A DNA stretch of 58,439 bases, from positions 1-58,439 of the forward strand of contig CAIQBW010000028.1 of NCBI GenBank assembly GCA_903870165.1, read 5' to 3'. This document shows, piece by piece, positions 16,857 through 26,438 of the stretch (positions are counted from its first letter, which is position 1; each line of letters opens with the position of its first letter). The notes beneath the pieces are model-generated. The model was not told where the DNA came from. It saw only the letters and a program-made list of their open reading frames with translations, and made no database searches. A program made the position numbers and the translations under genes. The stretch comes from an uncultured Methylophilaceae bacterium. Its GTDB lineage: Bacteria; Pseudomonadota; Gammaproteobacteria; Burkholderiales; Methylophilaceae.

Positions 16857-17446
16857 TGTTGACAGCTGTTTATGTGATGTTAGGTTTGGCGTTGGTGCTT
16901 GGTGTTTTGCTGGGTTACTCCGCGCTTAAATTTAAAGTAGAGGGTGATCCATTGGTCGCACGGATTGATGCGATTTTGCCGCAAACCCAATGCGGTCAAT
17001 GCGGATTTCCTGGTTGTAAACCTTATGCGACGGCGATTGCCGCTGGCGAAGCTGATATTAATCAATGTCCGCCAGGTGGTGACACTGGTGCTCGTGCTTT
17101 GGCTGACTTGATGGGGGTTGAATATAAGCCACTGAATGCAGAACACGGCTTGCCTAAACCTAAATCAGTTGCGCTAATAGATGAATCCACCTGTATTGGT
17201 TGCACGTTGTGTATCCAAGCGTGTCCTGTTGATGCGATTTTGGGGGCTGCAAAACATATGCATACTGTGATTGCTTCCGAGTGCACAGGTTGTGAACTTT
17301 GTCTTGCACCTTGTCCTGTGGACTGCATCATCATGGAGCCAATTGCAGAGTCGCCTGATAATTGGAAGTGGCGTTACCCTGTTTTTGAGATTAAACCTGC
17401 GAGCTCAGTCAACAATGTGCAAACGCATGAGTCATTAAGTATATGA
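16856..17446 (+). CDS. rnfB: Rnf complex iron-sulphur subunit B
   Basis: 196 residues with an N-terminal membrane anchor (about 1-25). A four-Cys cluster site follows ([11 protein letters not shown] with the later N-Q-C-P-P-G). Two [4Fe-4S] ferredoxin motifs come next ([12 protein letters not shown] and [12 protein letters not shown]). It is the entry or exit point for ferredoxin electrons. Its start overlaps the rnfA stop by one base. Confidence 0.96.
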   Translation: MLTAVYVMLGLALVLGVLLGYSALKFKVEGDPLVARIDAILPQTQCGQCGFPGCKPYATAIAAGEADINQCPPGGDTGARALADLMGVEYKPLNAEHGLPKPKSVALIDESTCIGCTLCIQACPVDAILGAAKHMHTVIASECTGCELCLAPCPVDCIIMEPIAESPDNWKWRYPVFEIKPASSVNNVQTHESLSI

Positions 17447-19185
17447 ATGCATTAATTAACATAGTGAAGCAAGGTCTTGGCTTGGGTTCCGTAGCGGTGA
17501 ATGGTGGTGTGCATCCACCTGAGCACAAACAAGAATCAACCACACAGGCAATTGGTCAATTGCCATTGCCTAAGCGCTTGGTGTTGCCTTTGCGTCAGCA
17601 TGTTGGCAATTTACCTAAGGTGTTAGTAGCGGTTGGTGATAAAGTTCTTAAAGGTCAATTGCTAGCCGAAGCTGAAGGTAATATCTCGGCAGCTATTCAT
17701 GCGCCAACTTCTGGCACGATTACCGCGATTGAGGATGCGCTTATTCCGCATCCATCAGGTTTGCCAGATCGTTGTATTACGATAGCTGTTGATGGTAAGG
17801 ATGAGTGGATTGCTCTAGCGCCAAGCGATTGGCGCAAAGAGGATAAAACGAAGTTGCTTGAAAGCCTTCGTAATTCAGGCATTGTAGGTCTTGGTGGTGC
17901 AGCTTTCCCAACGCAAGTGAAATTGCGTACGAATGCTAAATCGCATGTGGATACTTTGGTGATTAACGCTGCGGAGTGTGAGCCTTATATCACCTGTGAT
18001 GACATGCTGATGCGTGAGCGTGCTGACCAAATCTTAAAAGGTGTGGAAATTGCCCAGTATTTATTAGGTGCTAAAGAGTGTCTAATTGGCATTGAAGATA
18101 ACAAGCCTGAGGCGGCTGAAGCAATGCGATTGGCTTGTGCTATTAGTCCTTTATCGAAACTAGTTACATTAAAAGTGGTTGTGGTCCCAACCCAATATCC
18201 AAGCGGCGATGCACGTCAATTGATTCGTTTGCTCACAGGTATTGAAGTGCCAGCAGATAAACGTTCGACTGATGTGGGTTTGCAGTGCTTTAATGTCGCG
18301 ACAGTATTGGCCTTGCATCGATACTTTGATTTTGGTGAGCCTGCTTTGTCACGCATCGTGACGATTACAGGCAACGTAAAAACTCCAGCCAATTTTGAAG
18401 TTTTATTTGGTACGCCTATAACTGACTTGGTCAAAGCGGGTGGCGGTGCATTAGAAGATACTAATGATTACATCATGGGTGGTCCGATGATGGGCTTTAG
18501 TCTGCCATCTGTGGATGTGCCGATTACTAAAGCAGCTAACTGTATTATTGCGAGTGCGCCTAATTTGTTTGCGCCTGCACCCCCGGCCATGCCATGTATT
18601 CGCTGCGCACGTTGCGCGGATGTTTGTCCTGTGAGTTTGCAACCACAAGAACTTTATTGGTTTTCAAAATCTAGCAATTTAGAAAAAGCACGTGATTACA
18701 ATCTGTTTGATTGTATTGAGTGCGGATGCTGCACTTACGCTTGTCCAAGTAATATTCCTTTGGTGCAATATTACCGATTTGCTAAGAGTGAAATTATTGC
18801 GCAAGACCGTGCAAAAGAAGCGGCTGATCTGGCACGTGAACGTAACGAATTTCGATTAATGCGTATTGAGCGTGAAAAACAAGAGCGCGCTGAAAAGCAT
18901 GCGCAAAAAGCTGTAGGCGCAAAAGCAGAAGCTGCTAAAACAGAATCGGCCCCAGAAACTGAAGCGTCTGACGATGCCTCAATAGCTGCTAAGAAAGCCG
19001 CAATTGCCGCCGCAATCGAGCGTGCTAAAGTACAGAAAGCTGCAGCTGTTCCTCAGAATGTGGCGGATGCAAAACCTGCGGTGCAAGCTGAAATTGCCGA
19101 GATTGATGCAAGACGTGAAGCAGCAAAACAAGCAGTAAGCGAACTCGCTGGTGATAACACCCCAAGCACACAGGATAAAAAATGA
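17443..19185 (+). CDS. rnfC: Rnf complex subunit C
   Basis: 580 residues. It has the NAD(H)/FMN-type fold with [13 protein letters not shown] (about 149-161). Two [4Fe-4S] motifs follow: [12 protein letters not shown] near 386 and [12 protein letters not shown] near 424. The last 120 residues are an Ala/Lys/Glu-rich helical tail of the kind seen in many proteobacterial RnfC proteins. It is membrane-associated on the cytoplasmic side. It overlaps rnfB and rnfD by 4 bases each (ATGA). Confidence 0.96.
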   Translation: MNALINIVKQGLGLGSVAVNGGVHPPEHKQESTTQAIGQLPLPKRLVLPLRQHVGNLPKVLVAVGDKVLKGQLLAEAEGNISAAIHAPTSGTITAIEDALIPHPSGLPDRCITIAVDGKDEWIALAPSDWRKEDKTKLLESLRNSGIVGLGGAAFPTQVKLRTNAKSHVDTLVINAAECEPYITCDDMLMRERADQILKGVEIAQYLLGAKECLIGIEDNKPEAAEAMRLACAISPLSKLVTLKVVVVPTQYPSGDARQLIRLLTGIEVPADKRSTDVGLQCFNVATVLALHRYFDFGEPALSRIVTITGNVKTPANFEVLFGTPITDLVKAGGGALEDTNDYIMGGPMMGFSLPSVDVPITKAANCIIASAPNLFAPAPPAMPCIRCARCADVCPVSLQPQELYWFSKSSNLEKARDYNLFDCIECGCCTYACPSNIPLVQYYRFAKSEIIAQDRAKEAADLARERNEFRLMRIEREKQERAEKHAQKAVGAKAEAAKTESAPETEASDDASIAAKKAAIAAAIERAKVQKAAAVPQNVADAKPAVQAEIAEIDARREAAKQAVSELAGDNTPSTQDKK

Positions 19186-20195
19186 GTCGATCCCCTTATT
19201 TAAGTAGTGCGCCTAGCGTCAGTATCATCATGGTTAAAGTGATGCTTGCTCTTGTGCCAGCCATTGCAGCCTATGTATGGGTATTCGGTGCTGGCATTTT
19301 GGTAATGCTCGCGCTTGCCTCTATTACGGCTTTGGCTGCAGAGGCTTTAATGCTTAAGCTGCGCAATCGCCCAATTAAACCTTTCTTAATGGATGGCAGT
19401 GCTTTACTTACTGCATGGTTATTGGCGCTTTCATTGCCGCCGCTTGCACCTTGGTGGTTGGTGGTGGTCGGCACTTTCTTTGCGATTGTGATAGCAAAAC
19501 AGCTCTATGGCGGCTTGGGTTACAACCCATTCAATCCTGCGATGGTTGGCTATGCCGTCTTATTGATTTCATTTCCTGTCATCATGACGCATTGGCCTGC
19601 ACCACTTGAGTTGGCGCAAGCTAAATTGAGTTTAGCTAATCAGCTTCAGTACATTTTTGGAACGACCAACGGATTAAGTCTTGATGCCGTGAGTATGGCG
19701 ACTCCGCTTGATTATTTGAAAACGCAATTAACGCTTCATCATTCAGTGCAAGAAATCACCGCAGCACCACAGTTTGGTCTATTAGGAGCTAAAGGCGGTG
19801 AGTTAGTGGTTGGCGCTTATTTATTGGGTGGCTTGTATTTGCTTCAGCAACGTCTGATTACATGGCATTTACCAACAGCATTTTTAAGTGTGTTGGCTTT
19901 AATGGCAGGCGCTTTCTACTTGGTGGACGCGACGCATTATGCACATCCGCTATTCCACCTATTTACTGGGGCTTCAATGCTGGGCGCGTTCTTCATTATT
20001 ACTGATCCGGTAAGTGGTCCGACGACACCAAAAGGCAAACTAGTGTTTGCGGCAGGGATTGCGGTGCTGACTTATTTGATTCGTGTGTATGGCGGATATC
20101 CAGATGGCGTTGCATTCTCAGTATTGTTGATGAATATGTGCGTTCCATTAATTGATGCATGGACACAGCCACGTGTATTTGGGCATAAAAAATGA
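19182..20195 (+). CDS. rnfD: Rnf complex membrane subunit D
   Basis: 337 residues with many membrane segments. The tract D-A-V-S-M-A-T-P-L (about 167-175) is the position where RnfD/NqrB proteins carry FMN covalently on Thr; the motif reads S-M-A-T instead of the commoner S-G-A-T. G-Y-N-P-F-N-P-A-M-V-G-Y-A is also conserved. It forms part of the ion-translocating core. It has ATGA overlaps at both ends. Confidence 0.96.
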   Translation: MSRSPYLSSAPSVSIIMVKVMLALVPAIAAYVWVFGAGILVMLALASITALAAEALMLKLRNRPIKPFLMDGSALLTAWLLALSLPPLAPWWLVVVGTFFAIVIAKQLYGGLGYNPFNPAMVGYAVLLISFPVIMTHWPAPLELAQAKLSLANQLQYIFGTTNGLSLDAVSMATPLDYLKTQLTLHHSVQEITAAPQFGLLGAKGGELVVGAYLLGGLYLLQQRLITWHLPTAFLSVLALMAGAFYLVDATHYAHPLFHLFTGASMLGAFFIITDPVSGPTTPKGKLVFAAGIAVLTYLIRVYGGYPDGVAFSVLLMNMCVPLIDAWTQPRVFGHKK

Positions 20196-20839
20196 ACCCA
20201 ACTATCTTAAAACATGCTGTAAAAACTGCTTGGGTGATGATTGCCTTCACTATTGTTAGCACGCTCGGTTTGGCGATTATTTATCATTCGACGAAAACTC
20301 CTATTTCTAAGGCCGAAGCCGAAGTGCGTATGCGTTTGTTCTGTCAGATATTGCCTGCAGATTTGTATGATAACGATTTGCTTCAAGATGCGATTAAGCA
20401 GCCCGTTGGCGGTGATTTAGGCAATCGTGATGAAACTATGATTCACCGTGCTCGTTTAAAAGGCGAGCCTGCTGCGGTGATTTTAGAAGCGACTGCACCA
20501 GATGGATATAGCGGTGATATCAAGCTTTTAGTCGCGATTAAAGCCACAGGTGAAATCGTTGGTGTGCGCGTTTTAGATCACAAAGAAACGCCAGGTTTGG
20601 GTGATTATATTGATATTGCACATAGTGATTGGATTAAGAATTTTGACGCGCAATCTTTAGAAAAAACTAATGATGATGCTTGGTTTGTTAAAAAAGATGG
20701 CGGTCAGTTTGATTTTACGACTGGAGCGACAATTACTCCTCGTGCGGTGATTAAAGCAGTTCACAAAGTGCTGAAGTTTTATCAAGCGCATCAGCAAGCT
20801 ATTTTTGAGACGGCATCGGGTCAGCCATTGGCGCAGTAA
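20192..20839 (+). CDS. rnfG: Rnf complex FMN-binding subunit G
   Basis: 215 residues with one N-terminal membrane segment (about 10-32). The periplasmic FMN-binding domain carries K-E-T-P-G-L-G-D and the flavinylation motif D-F-T-T-G-A-T-I-T-P (about 174-183), where Thr should bear covalent FMN. Attachment needs an ApbE-type flavin transferase, and no apbE gene lies in this window. Confidence 0.95.
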   Translation: MNPTILKHAVKTAWVMIAFTIVSTLGLAIIYHSTKTPISKAEAEVRMRLFCQILPADLYDNDLLQDAIKQPVGGDLGNRDETMIHRARLKGEPAAVILEATAPDGYSGDIKLLVAIKATGEIVGVRVLDHKETPGLGDYIDIAHSDWIKNFDAQSLEKTNDDAWFVKKDGGQFDFTTGATITPRAVIKAVHKVLKFYQAHQQAIFETASGQPLAQ

Positions 20840-20864
20840 TCACCGATTGCATAAAGGAAATCAG

Positions 20865-21611
20865 ATGAGTGAAGTGAATCAAGAAGCAACACAAGAAGCT
20901 GTGCAAGTGGCCGAAGTAAAAGCACAACCTAAAGTCTTTTACAGCGAAATCGTTGAAAACGGTCTTTGGAAGCAAAACCCAGGTTTGGTTCAGTTATTGG
21001 GTCTATGCCCAACGTTGGCAATGACAGTGAGTTTGGTGAATGGCTTCAGCTTGGGCGTGATGACAGCTGTGGTGATGGCGGCCAGTAACGCGAGCGTAGC
21101 GCCTATTCGCCAGTGGGTCCCGACTGAAATCCGTATTCCTGTATTCATTCTGATTATCGCGGCTTTGGTGACCATTATTGATTTGTCCATGCATGCCTAC
21201 TTACAAAGCCTTCATGCTGTTTTGGGTATTTTTATCCCGCTGATTGTGACCAATTGTATTGTGCTTGCGCGTGTTGAAGCGTTTGCGGCTAAAAACCCTG
21301 TGGTGCCGTCAGCATTAGATGGCTTTATGATGGGCTTTGGCTTGGCATTGGTGTTAGCAACACTAGGCGGTGTGCGTGAAATCATCGGTAAGGGCACTTT
21401 GTTCTCAGGCATTGATTTAGTGTTCGGGCCATCAGCAAAATCGATGATCTTGACTATCATTCCTGATTATCACGGCTTCTTGCTAGCCATCTTGCCACCT
21501 GGCGCGTTTATTGGCTTGGCCTCATTGATTGCAACGCGTAATTGGTTGGCACAGCGCAAAGCTGCACGCGAAGCTTCCGCGCCTGCTTCGGCGACGCTTA
21601 TCACTCACTAA
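20865..21611 (+). CDS. rnfE: Rnf complex membrane subunit E
   Basis: 248 residues from the ATG at 20865 (AAAGGAAATC upstream). The hydrophilic head of about 25 residues is longer than in E. coli RsxE. The body has six membrane segments with L-V-Q-L-L-G-L-C-P-T-L-A and I-V-T-N-C-I-V-L-A-R, mirror images of the RnfA cysteine tracts. It pairs with RnfA in the membrane. It is the last rnf gene; nth follows 12 bases later, as in many proteobacteria. Confidence 0.95.
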   Translation: MSEVNQEATQEAVQVAEVKAQPKVFYSEIVENGLWKQNPGLVQLLGLCPTLAMTVSLVNGFSLGVMTAVVMAASNASVAPIRQWVPTEIRIPVFILIIAALVTIIDLSMHAYLQSLHAVLGIFIPLIVTNCIVLARVEAFAAKNPVVPSALDGFMMGFGLALVLATLGGVREIIGKGTLFSGIDLVFGPSAKSMILTIIPDYHGFLLAILPPGAFIGLASLIATRNWLAQRKAAREASAPASATLITH

Positions 21612-21623
21612 ATCAACTTCTAA

Positions 21624-22256
21624 ATGAATGCAGAAAAGCGCTATGAGATTTTTCGTCGATTAGCGATTGCCATTCCCGAACCCAAAACAGAGCTCAATCA
21701 CAATAGCGTGTTTGAGCTTCTCATAGCGGTGATTCTCTCTGCGCAAGCCACTGATAAAGGCGTTAACCTTGCAACGGCTAAACTCTATCCGGTCGCTAAT
21801 ACGCCGTCAGCCATTTTGGCTTTAGGTGTTGAAGGGCTTGAGCGGTATATCAAAACGATTGGGCTTTATCACAGCAAGGCTAAAAATGTGATTGCCACTT
21901 GTCAGATATTGGTTGAGCGCTTTGATAGTGTGGTGCCCAACACCCGTGAGGGATTAGAAAGCTTGCCAGGGGTAGGGCGTAAAACGGCTAACGTTATTTT
22001 AAATACTGCCTTTGGCCAGCCAACGATTGCTGTGGATACCCATATATTCCGCATAGGTAACCGTGTTGGTTTGGCGCCCGGAAAAACGCCATTGGCGGTT
22101 GAGCTAAAGCTTATGAAAGCTGTTCCTAAAGAATTTATGCAAGACGCGCATCATTTGTTGATTTTACATGGTCGCTATACCTGTATCGCGAGGCAACCAA
22201 AATGTGGCGAATGTGTGATTAAAGATTTGTGTGAGTATAAAGCGAAAGCGGCATAA
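21624..22256 (+). CDS. nth: endonuclease III
   Basis: 210 residues. The helix-hairpin-helix L-P-G-V-G-R-K-T-A-N-V includes the catalytic Lys. The catalytic Asp is in V-D-T-H-I-F-R. The [4Fe-4S] site C-x6-C-x2-C-x5-C is at the C-terminus (C-I-A-R-Q-P-K-C-G-E-C onward). It is a DNA glycosylase/AP lyase that removes oxidised pyrimidines. It is co-transcribed with rnf, a conserved arrangement. Confidence 0.97.
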   Translation: MNAEKRYEIFRRLAIAIPEPKTELNHNSVFELLIAVILSAQATDKGVNLATAKLYPVANTPSAILALGVEGLERYIKTIGLYHSKAKNVIATCQILVERFDSVVPNTREGLESLPGVGRKTANVILNTAFGQPTIAVDTHIFRIGNRVGLAPGKTPLAVELKLMKAVPKEFMQDAHHLLILHGRYTCIARQPKCGECVIKDLCEYKAKAA

Positions 22257-22261
22257 CTAAT

Positions 22262-22696
22262 ATGGCCTTATTTAATCCAAGCCGTGACCAAGTAAGACAA
22301 TTCTTTTTTGACACTTGGGCCAAATTTAACGCACAACAAACGCTCACCGATTTAGAGGCAATTGCCTTGCAAGTCATCCATATGCATCCTGAATACCATT
22401 CGGTGTTAGATGCGCCAGAGCGATATATGGAGCAGGCTTATTTTCCTGAAATGGGCGAAACTAATCCGTTTTTGCACATGAGCTTGCATATGTCAGTTTT
22501 AGAGCAAGTGGCCATTAATCAGCCGATAGGAATTGCGCCTGCCTATGAGGCACTCAAGCTTAAGCATGGCAATGAATCAGATGCGCAACATGACTTAATG
22601 GATTGCCTTGCGGAGACCATTTGGCAAGCCCAGCGCGATAGTGCGCCACCTAATGCTGAGGCTTATGTGGCTTGTATGCAAGCTAAAGCTTCGTGA
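22262..22696 (+). CDS. DUF1841 family protein
   Basis: 144 residues starting M-A-L-F-N-P-S-R-D-Q-V-R, with the conserved H-P-E-Y-H and N-P-F-L-H-M-S-L-H-M-S tracts rich in His. It is a cytosolic protein restricted mainly to betaproteobacteria and relatives; the function is unknown. The His/Glu pattern (H-M-H-P-E-Y-H, H-M-S-L-H) hints at metal binding, which is a guess. It lies 5 bases after nth. Confidence 0.85.
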   Translation: MALFNPSRDQVRQFFFDTWAKFNAQQTLTDLEAIALQVIHMHPEYHSVLDAPERYMEQAYFPEMGETNPFLHMSLHMSVLEQVAINQPIGIAPAYEALKLKHGNESDAQHDLMDCLAETIWQAQRDSAPPNAEAYVACMQAKAS

Positions 22697-22712
22697 CTTA
22701 TAAATTTTAGTC

Positions 22713-22739
22713 GGAACCAAACTTATTTATATTGTCTAT
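22713..22739 (+). promoter_or_regulatory. ECF-sigma-like promoter of the MNIO cluster
   Basis: GGAACC (22713-22718) and GTCTAT (22734-22739) are separated by 15 bases, the layout of extracytoplasmic-function sigma promoters (GGAAC then GTC). The expected start near 22746 gives a leader of about 46 bases with a GGGAGAAG ribosome site. Which ECF factor reads it is unknown; related clusters in other bacteria are often under ECF sigma control. Confidence 0.5.
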
Positions 22740-22791
22740 GATGCTGCAAGCTACTCATCGGGTACAGTTCTATTTTTATTGGGAGAAGTAA

Positions 22792-23121
22792 ATGACTGCA
22801 TCAAAAAAATCTTTAGCTCTGGTCGTGGGAGGCGCCTTTGCTGCATCAGTATTGTCAGCCTCTGTTCATGCGACTGAGAATCCTTTTAGCGCAAAACCAT
22901 TGGCTTCAGGTTATATGGTGGCTGATGCAAGTGATGCCAATAAAATGAAAGATGGCCAGTGTGCATCTGGTAAATGTGGTGCAACGCAAAAGCCAAAGAA
23001 GGAAAAGGCTAAAGACGGCGCTTGCAATGCTGAGAAGATGAAAGATGGCGCTTGTAGTTCTGAAATGCGTAACGCAGCCAAAAAAGCTAAAGAAGGCGCT
23101 TGTCACGCAGATAAGAAATAA
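22792..23121 (+). CDS. precursor of an MNIO-modified (bufferin/HvfA-like) peptide
   Basis: 109 residues with an export signal (about 1-28, ending S-V-H-A-T) and a Lys-rich, low-complexity mature part. It has five Cys: Cys57 and Cys62 in [11 protein letters not shown], Cys78 and Cys88 in two K-D-G-A-C units, and Cys104 in K-E-G-A-C. The S-G-K-C-G unit matches the E-G-K-C-G type motif that DUF692 enzymes modify in Hvf peptides, in which Cys is converted to oxazolone-thioamide or related groups. The presence of an export signal together with MNIO and DUF2063 genes is the bufferin arrangement. Copper or other metal sequestration in the periplasm is the family's proposed role; which Cys are modified here is unknown. 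Confidence 0.8.
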   Translation: MTASKKSLALVVGGAFAASVLSASVHATENPFSAKPLASGYMVADASDANKMKDGQCASGKCGATQKPKKEKAKDGACNAEKMKDGACSSEMRNAAKKAKEGACHADKK

Positions 23122-23138
23122 GCACTTATATAACGCTG

Positions 23139-23987
23139 ATGCAGCAATTTCAAAATAAACGTGGCGCTGGATTGGGCCTGAAACGTGAATTAATTCCACA
23201 AATTCAAGCCCAGTTCGGCAAAAAAGAAATTGCTGCCATTGATTTTTTAGAAGTCGCACCAGAAAACTGGATAGGCGCTGGCGGTAAAGCGGCCAAACAG
23301 CTTGCTTGGTTTACAGAGCGTTATCCTATCGTTTGTCATGGGCTGTCGCTTTCGCTCGGTGGCCCAGACCCACTCAACATTCCTTTTTTATATCAATTAA
23401 AACAATTTCTTGATACCCATCAAATCCCGCTTTATACCGAGCATTTAAGTTATTGTGCCGCAGGCGGATATTTGTACGATTTGCTTCCCATACCATTTAC
23501 CGAGGAAGCGGTTCATCATCTCGCGACTCGCATTAAGCAAACACAGGATATTTTAGAGCGTCGTATAGCGGTGGAGAATGCCTCTTACTATGCTGCGGCG
23601 CCGATCTCTGAAATGGATGAACTGAGCTTTATTAAGGCGGTGCTTGAAGAAGCAGATTGTGATTGGCATTTGGATGTTAATAATGTTTATGTGAATAGCG
23701 TGAATTTTGGCTTTGATGCAAAAGCTTTCTTGCAAAATGCCGCCGATGCTGGGCTTGGATGCCGCATTGTTTATGGGCATGCGGCAGGGCATTATGAAGA
23801 AGCGCCAGATTTGTTAATAGACACGCACGGTGCAACGGTCATCGAGCCTGTTTGGGATTTGTTATCTGATGCTTATCACTTGTTTGGCAAGTTCCCAACG
23901 CTGTTAGAACGCGATACCAATATTCCACCACTGCTCGATTTGATGCCTGAAGTAGAGCATATCGCAATGTTGCAGAACTCGAAATGA
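23139..23987 (+). CDS. MNIO (DUF692) multinuclear iron oxidase of the bufferin/Hvf cluster
   Basis: 282 residues and a TIM-barrel-like enzyme. Conserved metal-ligand tracts are present: [10 protein letters not shown] near 68, Y-T-E-H-L-S-Y near 100, V-E-N-A-S-Y-Y near 148, [10 protein letters not shown] near 184, and D-T-H-G and E-R-D-T-N-I-P-P near the end. The family uses two or three iron atoms to oxidise Cys residues of a precursor peptide. It starts 17 bases after the precursor gene and overlaps the DUF2063 gene by 4 bases, so all three form one operon. No DoxX-type fourth gene follows. Confidence 0.92.
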   Translation: MQQFQNKRGAGLGLKRELIPQIQAQFGKKEIAAIDFLEVAPENWIGAGGKAAKQLAWFTERYPIVCHGLSLSLGGPDPLNIPFLYQLKQFLDTHQIPLYTEHLSYCAAGGYLYDLLPIPFTEEAVHHLATRIKQTQDILERRIAVENASYYAAAPISEMDELSFIKAVLEEADCDWHLDVNNVYVNSVNFGFDAKAFLQNAADAGLGCRIVYGHAAGHYEEAPDLLIDTHGATVIEPVWDLLSDAYHLFGKFPTLLERDTNIPPLLDLMPEVEHIAMLQNSK

Positions 23988-24736
23988 CAGCGCTTAAAGA
24001 TTATCAAATGGCGTTCACACGCCATATTCGAGACCCTCAAAATGCCAGTCCGCCGGAAGGCGTTTCTGAGCGTGGCATGGCGGTATATAACGAGATTGTG
24101 TTTAATAACATTGAGTCCTCAGTTGCGGCTTGTTTCCCTGTGCTTAAAAAAGTATTGGGTGAGGATATTTGGTTGCGTTTAGTGCGGGAATTTTTTATTC
24201 ATCAGCCATGTACCACACCCATTTTTAGGGAAATTCCAGAAGCCTTTTTGGCGTACATTAATCGGGTAAGTGGCTTGCCTCCTTACGTGCAAAATTTAGC
24301 ACATTACGAATGGGTCGAGCTTTATTTGGCTTATGCTGATGAGACTATTGACTGGTCTCAAATAGATACCGAGGCCTACTTATTAGATTCTCCTGTGGCT
24401 TTTGTGCCAGCAATGACATTGCTCAGTTATGACTATCCCGTGCATCAACTTTCGCCAGAGAATATACCAGCATCTCCGCTAGAAACGCCTGTGAGTATGC
24501 TGGTATTTAGAGATGCAGATGATGAGGTGAAATTTGTTGAGCTTAATCAGATGACCGCGGCACTGATTGAAGACTTACAAGATGGGCAATTAAGCGTCAG
24601 GCAAGCTTTGATCGGCATTGCTTCGGCCATGGCATTTGATGATGTTGATGGGATTGTGGATTTTGGTTTTGAACTCTTGCGAGACCTAAAATCGCAGGGT
24701 GCGATTTTAGGTGTGTTAAACACTAATCCTGATTAA
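23984..24736 (+). CDS. DUF2063 partner protein of the MNIO enzyme
   Basis: 250 residues. The N-terminal DUF2063 domain (about 1-95) is seen in [27 protein letters not shown] and [13 protein letters not shown] second part (about 110-250) resembles the RRE-like domain of HvfC/BufC proteins. It presents the precursor to the MNIO enzyme. Its 3' end overlaps the convergent nadB by 14 bases, so no room is left for a separate terminator. Confidence 0.9.
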   Translation: MTALKDYQMAFTRHIRDPQNASPPEGVSERGMAVYNEIVFNNIESSVAACFPVLKKVLGEDIWLRLVREFFIHQPCTTPIFREIPEAFLAYINRVSGLPPYVQNLAHYEWVELYLAYADETIDWSQIDTEAYLLDSPVAFVPAMTLLSYDYPVHQLSPENIPASPLETPVSMLVFRDADDEVKFVELNQMTAALIEDLQDGQLSVRQALIGIASAMAFDDVDGIVDFGFELLRDLKSQGAILGVLNTNPD

Positions 24737-26351
24737 TGACTTGGTCACTATCTAATAAGCTAAAATAGTTTGATGGCTCTAAAACGGTAGGCACAGCAAT
24801 ATCCAGCATTTCTGGATAGTCTTTGCTATAATGCAGGCCGCGGCTTTCATTTCTTTCCATTGCGCTCCTTACAATTAATTCCGCTACCTGCAATAAATTA
24901 CGTAACTCAATCAAATTGTTTGTTACACGGAAGTTGCTATAAAACTCATGCACCTCATCGCGAAGTAAATGAATACGGTGCATCGCGCGAGTGAGGCGCT
25001 TGTTGGTTCGCACAATCCCCACGTAGTTCCACATGAAGCGTCTAAGCTCATTCCAATTGTGCGTGATGATGACTTCTTCATCTGCATCAGTGACACGGCT
25101 TTCATCCCAATAAGGCAATGCCACAGTTGGTTTTGGTGCTTGTGCCAAAATATCGTTTGCTGCTGCTTGGCCAAATACCATACATTCTAAAAGCGAGTTG
25201 CTGGCAAGACGATTTGCACCGTGTAAGCCTGTGCAAGCGGTTTCGCCGATTGCATATAAGCTGGCTAAATCTGTGCGACCTGTGTGGTCAGTCATTACGC
25301 CACCACAGCTATAGTGCGCTGCAGGTACAACAGGAATCGGCTCTTTGGTGATATCAATCCCAAGCTCCATACAGCGACGATAAATCGTTGGAAAATGCGA
25401 AATCACAAAATCTGCAGGTTTGTGGGAGATGTCTAAAAAGACGCAGTCTAGCCCACGTTTTTTCATTTCAAAGTCAATTGCTCTTGCTACCACGTCACGG
25501 GGAGCTAGCTCTCCACGAGCGTCGTGTTTTTGCATAAATCTCGTGCCGTCAGGCAGCTTTAAGATGCCGCCTTCTCCGCGGACCACTTCTGTGATTAGGA
25601 AAGATTTTGCTTTTGGGTGGAATAGGCAAGTTGGATGGAACTGAATGAATTCCATATTCGCTACACGACAACCCACACGCCAAGCCATTGCAACGCCGTC
25701 GCCTGTGCTTACGTCCGGATTGGTTGTGTATAGGTAAACTTTACCAGTGCCACCAGTTGCGAGCACGGTTTGCTGTGCAGCGATGGTCATTACTTTGCCA
25801 CTCTTGTTGTCGAGCACATAAGCCCCCAAACATTCAGCATTATCTTGTGGTGCACCAATGCCGGCTTTGCGCGAGGTAATTAAATCGACTGCAATATGGT
25901 CTTCAAGGACTGTGATATTAGGGTGGCTGAGCACTTGCTCAGCCAGTGTTTTTTGCACTGCATGTCCGGTAGCATCGGCCGCATGAATAATTCGTCTGTA
26001 GCTATGACCGCCTTCACGCGTTAGGTGGTAACCGCTGTCGTCATCTTCTCTCGTAAAAGGCACGCCTTGAGCAATCAGCCACTCCACGGTTTCACGTGCA
26101 TGGCTGGCAACTTGTCTGGTGACTTCTTGGTCGCAAAGGCCTGCGCCTGCGATCAGTGTGTCTTGGATATGTGCTTCAATGGAATCGTCGTCGGTCAGCA
26201 CGGCTGCAATACCACCTTGCGCCCAACTGCTTGAATTATCATTAATTTTACGTTTGCTGACTAAGCAAACTTTTTTTTCTGAGGCGACTTTAAGCGCTAC
26301 GGTTAATCCGGCAAGGCCACTGCCTATGATTAATACATCAAATTGCTGCAT
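24723..26351 (-). CDS. nadB: L-aspartate oxidase
   Basis: 542 residues. FAD-binding G-S-G-L-A-G-L is at the N-terminus. [10 protein letters not shown] and [10 protein letters not shown] cover the substrate site, and [13 protein letters not shown] the second FAD tract, as in the succinate dehydrogenase flavoprotein family. It oxidises aspartate to iminoaspartate for NAD synthesis. No nadA or nadC is adjacent. It is divergent from rpoE. Confidence 0.96.
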   Translation of the reverse strand: MQQFDVLIIGSGLAGLTVALKVASEKKVCLVSKRKINDNSSSWAQGGIAAVLTDDDSIEAHIQDTLIAGAGLCDQEVTRQVASHARETVEWLIAQGVPFTREDDDSGYHLTREGGHSYRRIIHAADATGHAVQKTLAEQVLSHPNITVLEDHIAVDLITSRKAGIGAPQDNAECLGAYVLDNKSGKVMTIAAQQTVLATGGTGKVYLYTTNPDVSTGDGVAMAWRVGCRVANMEFIQFHPTCLFHPKAKSFLITEVVRGEGGILKLPDGTRFMQKHDARGELAPRDVVARAIDFEMKKRGLDCVFLDISHKPADFVISHFPTIYRRCMELGIDITKEPIPVVPAAHYSCGGVMTDHTGRTDLASLYAIGETACTGLHGANRLASNSLLECMVFGQAAANDILAQAPKPTVALPYWDESRVTDADEEVIITHNWNELRRFMWNYVGIVRTNKRLTRAMHRIHLLRDEVHEFYSNFRVTNNLIELRNLLQVAELIVRSAMERNESRGLHYSKDYPEMLDIAVPTVLEPSNYFSLLDSDQVINQD

Positions 26352-26366
26352 ATATATCCATTACAT

Positions 26367-26395
26367 TGAACTTTGAACAGTTTAGCGTTGTCTCT
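26367..26395 (+). promoter_or_regulatory. sigma-E-like promoter of rpoE
   Basis: TGAACTT (26367-26373) and GTCTCT (26390-26395) are 16 bases apart and resemble the sigma-E consensus GGAACTT / GTCTGA. The start would be near 26402, 37 bases before the rpoE ATG. This implies autoregulation, as in other rpoE operons. Confidence 0.5.
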
Positions 26396-26438
26396 AAGGC
26401 ATGGCTAGATAATAAAAAAGCTTAAGGGGAATTAATAA

